Translations under genes and position numbers: made by a program | Assembly (NCBI RefSeq): GCF_934202235.1 | Contig: NZ_CAKPXS010000007.1 | Coordinates: forward strand, 1 to 46,021 | DNA: 46,021 bases | Reading direction: 5' to 3' | Source: an uncultured Limosilactobacillus sp. | Lineage (GTDB): Bacteria > Bacillota > Bacilli > Lactobacillales > Lactobacillaceae | Shown: positions 40,536 to 46,021 of the stretch, piece by piece | Position numbering within the stretch: position 1 is the first letter of the stretch | Layout: each line of letters starts with the position of its first letter | The notes under the pieces: generated by a model | The model's database searches: none | Told to the model about the DNA's origin: nothing | Seen by the model: the letters and a program-made list of their open reading frames with translations, nothing else

Positions 40536-41837
40536 TTATTTATTTTCGGTAAAAACTTCCTTGCCCATTTCTCGTACAGCGGTCGTTAATCCTGTAAGAT
40601 TTAACGACTGAATATACTGCCGAATTGGCCGCTTAATTGATTCGATAACAAAACCATGAACATCAATGTAGTTAGCTTCCAGATTCTTAGTCATCTTAGC
40701 AATTTCCTTCTTAACATCAGGATTATTGAAAGCATAGTGCCCACCAAGGTGAAGAATTTCTTCCTTCAGCTTGTCATTAGCCAAAACATCTTCAACCTTC
40801 AGGTTAACATCGTCACCTTCCATCCACTTGCGCCAACGTTCAGTACGCACGGCACGGTCAATCAAGACTGGCTTCAGGTTTGAAGGATCATCAACCAATC
40901 CATCTTTATGAAGACGTTGTTCAACATTGTAGAGGGTTACATAAGCCTCTGTTTCAGCTGTTCCGTATTGTGGAGCAACATTAGACGCCGTAATGTTAGC
41001 CGGATTATGAAGCAACAGCTGATAATCACTCAAGTAATCAGCATTGTGTTCCTTCAGACCAACACCATACTTCTTCGCCATCGCAGTCAATTCCAGAGTA
41101 TTCTTCAGGTTCCAGTGACCAACCTGCTCACCAAGGCGAGTTAGCGTCCCCGTTTGTCCAACAATGAAAGTCGGCATTGGTAAACCATTTTCATCTAATT
41201 TTGCCTTCAACTTCTGTACGAAGGTCTCGTAACGATCAGTCGTGGTTAATCCACCATTAGTTTCCTCTGTACCAACTTCGTAACCAATTTCAGGAAGACC
41301 ACGTTTCTTCCGTTCGTTTTCGCAATACTGAATTAGCTCAAAAGTCCACTTTAAGTTCTTGTCCATATCAATGACTTTACCCATTTCATAAGGGTTTTTA
41401 GTCGGATCAATCATTAATAGGTCAAACCCATTTTCAATGTCTGATAAGTATGATTCCTTGGCCTTTGCCATCGCTTCATCTACTGGCAAGTGAGCGTTCC
41501 GCTCTTCGTCACGTTGCCATGGACCACCATGATCACGACAAACATAGTACAAACCTTTAAATCCCGTCTTGTCAGCTACCGCTTTGATGTCGCGAGTAAA
41601 GGTTTCTTGGTTCCAACCATTGACGTAACCACCGCCAAGATCATCTTTATCAACTTGGTTCCGGCTAGCAATAAACATTAATGGAAAGTCATAGTCACGA
41701 CCAAGTTCAAACGTTGCCTCCAGCAGGTTCGGAGACATTGGGCCAATCCCAATAAGGGTTGAACGACGCCCCTCATCCTGAAGTTTCAGCATATTAGTAA
41801 CAGTTTGTTTAATCGATAAATCATTTGTCTCTGTCAT
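40536..41837 (-). CDS. GatZ/KbaZ-like protein (tagatose-bisphosphate aldolase subunit family; possible sugar-phosphate 4-epimerase)
   Basis: 433 residues, cytoplasmic TIM-barrel family of GatZ/KbaZ. Recognisable stretches are MFIASRNQVDKDDLGGGYVN near 55, VCRDHGGPWQRDEE near 105, LLMIDPTKNP near 140, IGYEVGTEE near 185 and FIVGQTGTL near 228. GatZ was first described as helper of the aldolase GatY, but no GatY/KbaY is in this window. Some members of the family act alone as fructose-6-phosphate (hexulose-phosphate) 4-epimerases. Context (fructose-type PTS 26 bases upstream) suits a hexulose such as tagatose. AGAGGGAAAAAG precedes the ATG. Confidence 0.8.
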   Translation of the reverse strand: MTETNDLSIKQTVTNMLKLQDEGRRSTLIGIGPMSPNLLEATFELGRDYDFPLMFIASRNQVDKDDLGGGYVNGWNQETFTRDIKAVADKTGFKGLYYVCRDHGGPWQRDEERNAHLPVDEAMAKAKESYLSDIENGFDLLMIDPTKNPYEMGKVIDMDKNLKWTFELIQYCENERKKRGLPEIGYEVGTEETNGGLTTTDRYETFVQKLKAKLDENGLPMPTFIVGQTGTLTRLGEQVGHWNLKNTLELTAMAKKYGVGLKEHNADYLSDYQLLLHNPANITASNVAPQYGTAETEAYVTLYNVEQRLHKDGLVDDPSNLKPVLIDRAVRTERWRKWMEGDDVNLKVEDVLANDKLKEEILHLGGHYAFNNPDVKKEIAKMTKNLEANYIDVHGFVIESIKRPIRQYIQSLNLTGLTTAVREMGKEVFTENK

Positions 41838-41862
41838 TGTTCTTTTTCCCTCTTTAATGTGT

Positions 41863-42171
41863 TTACTTAGCCATTGATTGTAACTTCTTCATCAGTGCAC
41901 CTGACTTGGCAATCATTTGCGTTGTACTCAACTGAACAACTTTCTTTCCCTTAAAACGATTGGTACCAGAAAGTTCAGTATCATTGGACAGAATCACAAA
42001 ATCTGCTTTTTCGATATCAGCAGCACTAAGGGTGTTTTCTGTACCTCCGGAGCCCTGTGTTTCCACCTTAATGTTGAGGCCTTGTGCTTTGGCCGCTTGC
42101 TCTAAAGCTTCAGCAGCCATGTACGTGTGAGCAACGCCACTAGGGCATGATGTAATTCCGACAATATTCAT
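41863..42171 (-). CDS. Fructose-family PTS EIIB
   Basis: 102 residues. Cys9 in GITSCPSGVAHTYMAAEAL is the phospho-cysteine, a signature of fructose/mannitol-type EIIB. AAGGTGA precedes the ATG. A stand-alone gene, where many fructose permeases are fused; EIIC lies 13 bases upstream. Confidence 0.94.
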   Translation of the reverse strand: MNIVGITSCPSGVAHTYMAAEALEQAAKAQGLNIKVETQGSGGTENTLSAADIEKADFVILSNDTELSGTNRFKGKKVVQLSTTQMIAKSGALMKKLQSMAK

Positions 42172-42184
42172 TCAAATCACCTTT

Positions 42185-43255
42185 TTAGAATGTCGTAATA
42201 TCCAAATCAATATCCTCATCGTCATCGGACTTCTTTGTTGGAACATAATCCTTCTTGGTTAGTCCAACAATCACAGCCGTGACGAGGGATCCAAGAATAA
42301 CAGCAACTACGTACCAAACTCGTCCACCAACAACTGGCAATGTAATTAACCCACCCCATGGAGCGTGACTAACTACGCCCATGTAAGCTGAGAACGCACC
42401 AGCAACCAATGAACCAAGTGTGTTGGCTGGAATTACTCGCAATGGATCAGCCGTTGCAAACGGAATAGCCCCTTCAGTAATTCCACAGCAACCCATTAAA
42501 ATTGCCGCTAAACCAGAGTTACGTTCTTCCGGTGCAAACTTCTTCCGGAAGAGCAGCGTTGCTAAACCAAGTCCAATCGGTGGAGTAGCAACTGCGGGAC
42601 CCATAATCCCCATCAAGAACGGTAGGGTGTTGACTTGTGTTTGTGCAAAGGTACATGCGACCTTATTAATTGGGCCACCCATATCTACACCAATCATGGC
42701 ACCCATGATTGCTCCCAATGGAGCCCGAGCCATACCACCCATAGACTTTAGCGTACTTGTTAACCAAGCCATAAAGGAGGCAACAGGATCACCGATTATA
42801 AGCAAAACAATGCATGCTGGAATTAGTGTCCCAACTAATGGGTAAAGGAAAATACTTCCTAAAACTTTATAATGCTCTGAAATCGGGATTTTCTTCAGGC
42901 ACATTACCGTCCATCCGGCAAAAAGACCACCAAGAATCCCGCCGATAAATCCTGTATGAACCTGAACTGCTAGATAGGCGGTGATAAAGCCGGGACCAAT
43001 TGCTGCCCGGCCTGCCATACTGTAAGCCAGATATCCACCAAGCGCTGGAATAAACAGTGCCAGGCCGGCGCTACCAATTAAACTAATTTGATAAATCCAC
43101 CCATCGGACGGTTTTGGGGCAGCTGCCTGTCCGGTCATCATAACCGAAACGGCATAAATCACCCCATCGGCGACAACGAATGGAATCATGTATCCGGTCG
43201 CAGTCATTAAATGTTTCTGAACCGCGGCCCAGAACTTATGCTGTTTTTTAGCCAT
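42185..43255 (-). CDS. Fructose-family PTS EIIC permease
   Basis: 356 residues, eight to nine hydrophobic segments. Starts with HLMTATGYMIPFVVADGVIYAV, then PGFITAYLAVQVHTGFIGGILGG near 85, and GAIMGAMIGVDMGGPINKVA near 185, and GITEGAIPFATADPLRVIPA near 263, all marks of the family. A short acidic tail ends it. It overlaps the EIIA gene by eight bases. Related permeases carry fructose, mannosylglycerate, tagatose and others. Confidence 0.94.
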   Translation of the reverse strand: MAKKQHKFWAAVQKHLMTATGYMIPFVVADGVIYAVSVMMTGQAAAPKPSDGWIYQISLIGSAGLALFIPALGGYLAYSMAGRAAIGPGFITAYLAVQVHTGFIGGILGGLFAGWTVMCLKKIPISEHYKVLGSIFLYPLVGTLIPACIVLLIIGDPVASFMAWLTSTLKSMGGMARAPLGAIMGAMIGVDMGGPINKVACTFAQTQVNTLPFLMGIMGPAVATPPIGLGLATLLFRKKFAPEERNSGLAAILMGCCGITEGAIPFATADPLRVIPANTLGSLVAGAFSAYMGVVSHAPWGGLITLPVVGGRVWYVVAVILGSLVTAVIVGLTKKDYVPTKKSDDDEDIDLDITTF

Positions 43256-43721
43256 TTACATTACTCCTCACCATGTGACGATCCATCATCGCAACCACTT
43301 GCTCAGGTGAAGCTGTTGCGAGTGTTTCCCTAAAGTCGTCGTGAATCAGCATTCTTGAAAGGTTTGCCAAAATCTTTAGATGCAAATTTCCACGTGCTTC
43401 ACGAGGAACGGCAATCATAAAAATCAGCGTCACTTGATCATCATTACTCCAAATAATTGGCTTATTAAGTCGCCCAACGACAACTGTAGGATGAGTGACA
43501 TACTTACTTTGGGAGTGAGGCAATCCAATTTTATGGCCAATATATGTGGCCATCTCCTTCTCGCGGTGGTAAATATCTTTCTTGAAACCAACTTCATCAG
43601 TAATATAGTCTCGATGTTTGAGTGCCTTAATCATCTGTGTTATCGCTTCATCCTTATCACTCGCATCGATTCCAAAGACTGGTAAAATGCTAACGACATT
43701 TTTAACATCCGTTTGATCCAT
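43248..43721 (-). CDS. Fructose-family PTS EIIA (first EIIA of the unit)
   Basis: 157 residues. His69 in GHKIGLPHSQSKYV is the phosphorylation site; FMIAVPREARGNLHLKILANLSRML is the second motif. ATG 43721 is chosen because GAGGTG lies nine bases before it; an in-frame GTG 12 bases upstream is inside that site. Its start overlaps the end of the second EIIA gene by 20 bases and its stop overlaps EIIC by eight, so all three are translated together. Confidence 0.9.
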   Translation of the reverse strand: MDQTDVKNVVSILPVFGIDASDKDEAITQMIKALKHRDYITDEVGFKKDIYHREKEMATYIGHKIGLPHSQSKYVTHPTVVVGRLNKPIIWSNDDQVTLIFMIAVPREARGNLHLKILANLSRMLIHDDFRETLATASPEQVVAMMDRHMVRSNVNG

Positions 43722-44157
43722 TATTGGAATCACCTCTTCCTCTTAAATAGTCTTTTAGATCTTTCTGACTGCCACGACTAAACAAATTGAGCACTTCACA
43801 TTTACCTAAGTTTACAAAGAATTGCATACACTCACGTTGATCATTCGCTGACATCTTTAGTGGCACGAGGGCAAAAACCAAACGATTAATCCCCTGGTGT
43901 CCTTCCCAGTCTTTCAACGGCGCTGATAATTTCACCACTTCAATTCTGGGCTGAAGGACGTCTATCGAACGTATATGTGGAATTGCCAAGTTACTGGCTA
44001 TTATTGTGGAGGCCATTTGTTCACGCTTAATAACCTCGTACACGAAACTTTTTTTATTGACAATAACCCTCGCTTTCTGCAAGCTATCAGCCAATTGAAA
44101 GAGCAGCACTTCCTGCTCATCCGTTTCGTACTGTTCCCAGCTAACGTGAATCTTCAC
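43702..44157 (-). CDS. Second EIIA-like protein of the fructose-family unit
   Basis: 151 residues with the EIIA fold of the fructose/mannitol type. His61 in ASNLAIPHIRSIDV keeps the phosphorylation site, and LVFALVPLKMSANDQRECMQFFVNLGKC fits the second motif, with lower similarity than the partner EIIA. The neighbouring regulator lacks the C-terminal EIIA domain seen in the three others of this window. This protein may therefore be the regulator's separated EIIA. First gene after the cre-bearing promoter. Confidence 0.82.
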   Translation of the reverse strand: MKIHVSWEQYETDEQEVLLFQLADSLQKARVIVNKKSFVYEVIKREQMASTIIASNLAIPHIRSIDVLQPRIEVVKLSAPLKDWEGHQGINRLVFALVPLKMSANDQRECMQFFVNLGKCEVLNLFSRGSQKDLKDYLRGRGDSNNGSNGC

Positions 44158-44218
44158 CAGAAATACCTCTTTTTATGCAAATTACTCAATGGTAAGTAAG
44201 AAGACTTCAGCTGCAGCA

Positions 44219-44293
44219 ACTATCTTGATAGTCATTAATGTTTCCTTCTTGCTTACAACTATATTGTATTTTTATTTTTTGATAACGCTTACA
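44219..44293 (-). promoter_or_regulatory. Promoter region of the fructose-family unit: cre and palindrome
   Basis: TGATAACGCTTACA (44280-44293) matches cre at 13 of 14 positions. Downstream on minus TACAAT/TATAGT boxes occur, and the palindrome ACTATC-tt-GATAGT (44219-44232) lies in the likely leader. Confidence 0.65.
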
Positions 44294-44322
44294 GTTGACT
44301 GACGATTGCAATGGCCATTTTA

Positions 44323-45831
44323 CTAATATCCATTTTTAATTTGACTGATGAGTTTACTTAGCCGGTCTTGGTCTTCATCCGAAAATAAAGCACTGCATAT
44401 CAATTCAGGAACACCAGCTATCTCTGGCAATTTCAAAGTTGAAATAATCAATTGGATATCTTTCTCGTTAGCTACCGTTTCAGAAAGGTCAGTCACTGCT
44501 GTTGTTTTGATAATATTGAGCTCCGGGAACCGATTGCTAATCTTGGTTTTCAGTAATTGGGCAGTGCCCAGCCCTGTAGTACAGACAATCACGGTGTTTA
44601 TCGTCCGTTGCATTTGCTCTATTGCCTGTGCAAAGTACACCGTGATAAAGCCACTTTCATCTTCATCTATCGTTGATAAGCTAAATTTCTGACTTACCTT
44701 AGCAGATGCTTGACTCACACTGTTAAAAAGAGTTGGGTACTCCAACTTAATCTGCTCTAATAAAGAGTTCTTGATTTTAATCCCATTTGCTAAACGATTC
44801 AGTAACGGTTTCATATGTTTAACTAAACTGCAATACAACGCATCACGATTGATTTGTAAACGATGTGTGGCAGTGACTTCATCAATCAACATACGGGTAA
44901 CTGCCATTTCCCTTTCATTAACAGTTCCTATCCCATGATTATTGTCGGTATTCTTTCCTTCTAGGCGAGATGAATTAAGGTATTGATAAAGATTGAAAAT
45001 TTCTGAGTTCGGTATTTCAGTATGCAAATAATTGCTAACATTATTAATCACTTGTCGCAGAGCACTAATAATCTTTGGGCTTTCCTTTTCCGCCCGCTTT
45101 AATCTGTCCTCCACAACATTGCCACTAGAAATAAGCGAACCAACACGGTGATAACGCTCGACCAAAATATATAGGTGCGAAAAGAGATTGACATCGTATG
45201 GATAAGGAATAGTTGAATTTAGCTGGCTTTCGATAAGGTTAATTTGCCGAGTAATAAAAGAAGCATCAGTCTGATGGATGTTATCGTTACTCTTTAAAAA
45301 ATGGCCAATACTAATATCATCATCGCCAATTAACAACTCATTAATTACCGTTCGGATATCTTTTTCATTGCCGGTTACCCATAAATAATCGCTTCGACGA
45401 TGCAATACTAAGTGATACTTTTGAATCATCTGTCTGATAATTCGAATATCAGATGAAATCACTGATTCACTAATATAAAAACTGCCAAAAGTATCTTGAA
45501 TCTTATGCTTTTCTGGTGAGGTCACCAACAGTTGTCTTAAAATGTGATACCGTCGTTCTACGGATGTTAACTCTCCTAATGATTCTTCTTTTAGATTCAT
45601 ATTTTGCGATAGGTAATTGGTATATCTCAGTCGGTACCCAAGCCCACGACGGGAACTAATCAATTCACCACCTGAACTACCAGCATTAATTTTCTTAATG
45701 AGCCGATACACAGTCTTTGGCGAGCTATGGATGGCATCCGCAATCTCTTTAGAAGGAATATAGTTTCGTTTATTAAGTAAGTAATTCATTAATTGCTGTT
45801 CTTTATTCGTTCTTTTTGCCACAGTAGCCAA
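44323..45831 (-). CDS. PRD-type regulator with EIIB but no EIIA domain
   Basis: 502 residues. Winged HTH (about 8-68, IHSSPKTVYRLIKKINAG), second HTH (90-165, ISESVISSDIRIIRQMI), PRD modules (about 175-400), EIIB-like domain with Cys417 (TVIVCTTGLGTAQLL), and then the stop at residue 502. The other three regulators of this window extend about 190 residues further into an EIIA domain. The gap of 165 bases to the EIIA-like gene holds a promoter, so this is not a simple nonsense mutation. Its own gene has a cre-like site upstream. AGGGGAGG precedes the start. Confidence 0.9.
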   Translation of the reverse strand: MATVAKRTNKEQQLMNYLLNKRNYIPSKEIADAIHSSPKTVYRLIKKINAGSSGGELISSRRGLGYRLRYTNYLSQNMNLKEESLGELTSVERRYHILRQLLVTSPEKHKIQDTFGSFYISESVISSDIRIIRQMIQKYHLVLHRRSDYLWVTGNEKDIRTVINELLIGDDDISIGHFLKSNDNIHQTDASFITRQINLIESQLNSTIPYPYDVNLFSHLYILVERYHRVGSLISSGNVVEDRLKRAEKESPKIISALRQVINNVSNYLHTEIPNSEIFNLYQYLNSSRLEGKNTDNNHGIGTVNEREMAVTRMLIDEVTATHRLQINRDALYCSLVKHMKPLLNRLANGIKIKNSLLEQIKLEYPTLFNSVSQASAKVSQKFSLSTIDEDESGFITVYFAQAIEQMQRTINTVIVCTTGLGTAQLLKTKISNRFPELNIIKTTAVTDLSETVANEKDIQLIISTLKLPEIAGVPELICSALFSDEDQDRLSKLISQIKNGY

Positions 45832-45862
45832 CCTCCCCTAATTTAATATTAGGAAGTACTAT

Positions 45863-45876
45863 CGAAAGCGCTTACT
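45863..45876 (-). promoter_or_regulatory. cre-like site before the right-most PRD regulator
   Basis: CGAAAGCGCTTACT matches cre at 12 of 14 positions, about 30 bases before the gene. Confidence 0.5.
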
Positions 45877-45924
45877 TGGTTATGGCCATAGCAGTAGCCA
45901 AATTAAAAAGAAAGGGGGGTGAAC

Positions 45925-45978
45925 ATAATCCATCCCTCTCTCTTTTAGGCTCTACACTAAATCCTGTTGATGGATTAT
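45925..45978. repeat. Perfect 10-base inverted repeat at the right edge
   Basis: ATAATCCATC (45925-45934) and GATGGATTAT (45969-45978) with 34 bases between. No gene is seen from 45832 to the window edge; G-rich and pyrimidine-rich tracts flank the left arm. It could be an operator or part of an RNA leader for a gene beyond the edge. Confidence 0.4.
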
Positions 45979-46021
45979 CCAAGTGGTAATCTATTAATGG
46001 GATTTTTGCATACAAAAAGGG

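Noticed and set aside
44158..44322. Frameshifted EIIA tail of the right-most regulator gene
   Set aside because: The segment is AT-rich with promoter-like boxes and a cre site, and the following EIIA-like gene has its own complete N-terminus, so a simple frameshift is unlikely.
1..46021. CRISPR arrays, tRNA or rRNA genes, prophage genes
   Set aside because: No regularly spaced repeats, no tRNA-like cloverleaf with TTC-loop, no rRNA stretches and no phage structural genes were seen on either strand.

Overview
The window reads as chromosomal DNA of a lactobacillus. The best guess is a heterofermentative Limosilactobacillus-type species, judged from overall protein flavour, strong Shine-Dalgarno sites, Firmicute-type cre boxes and a carbon metabolism that ends at pentose phosphates. 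No rRNA, tRNA, CRISPR array or complete insertion sequence was seen.

Layout. Positions 1-7.9 kb are housekeeping and miscellaneous: a truncated NhaP-type Na+/H+ antiporter, an alpha/beta hydrolase, an XRE regulator with a methyltransferase-like partner, a transposase relic, an Rpn-type nuclease, an uncharacterised soluble/membrane gene pair, an L,D-transpeptidase and a universal stress protein. From 8 to 46 kb almost everything is carbohydrate uptake through the phosphotransferase system (PTS). In order: ptsI (Enzyme I) with its own cre-controlled promoter; a full L-ascorbate operon (ulaG, C, A, B, D, E, F) with a divergent DeoR-type regulator; a galactitol-type PTS with a PRD regulator, a small membrane protein and a second UlaF; an old yellow enzyme; a mannose-family PTS; a phosphoglycerate-mutase-like phosphatase; manA and transketolase behind a second UlaA-type PTS and PRD regulator, with deoC divergent; a third UlaA-type PTS with a KDPG-aldolase-like enzyme; and a fructose-family PTS with two EIIA genes, a GatZ-like enzyme and a PRD regulator that lacks the EIIA domain.

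How it works together. Six PTS transporters, one Enzyme I, four PRD regulators and about eight cre-like sites make this a catabolite-controlled sugar-scavenging island. A recurring design is one PTS plus one enzyme that feeds the imported phosphosugar into central metabolism: 4-epimerase (UlaF2), transketolase, KDPG-type aldolase and GatZ-like protein. The ascorbate branch is the exception, with the full UlaG-D-E-F route to D-xylulose-5-phosphate. By eye, base composition falls after about 27.6 kb, which suggests that the manA-to-right-edge part has a different history.

The most notable points are the PTS without its own EIIA beside a regulator that carries one, the reverse situation at the right end (regulator without EIIA, transporter with two), the unpartnered GatZ-like protein, the silently diverged UlaF pair, and two relic copies of one hairpin-bearing element about 20 kb apart. 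All substrate names apart from ascorbate are inferences.
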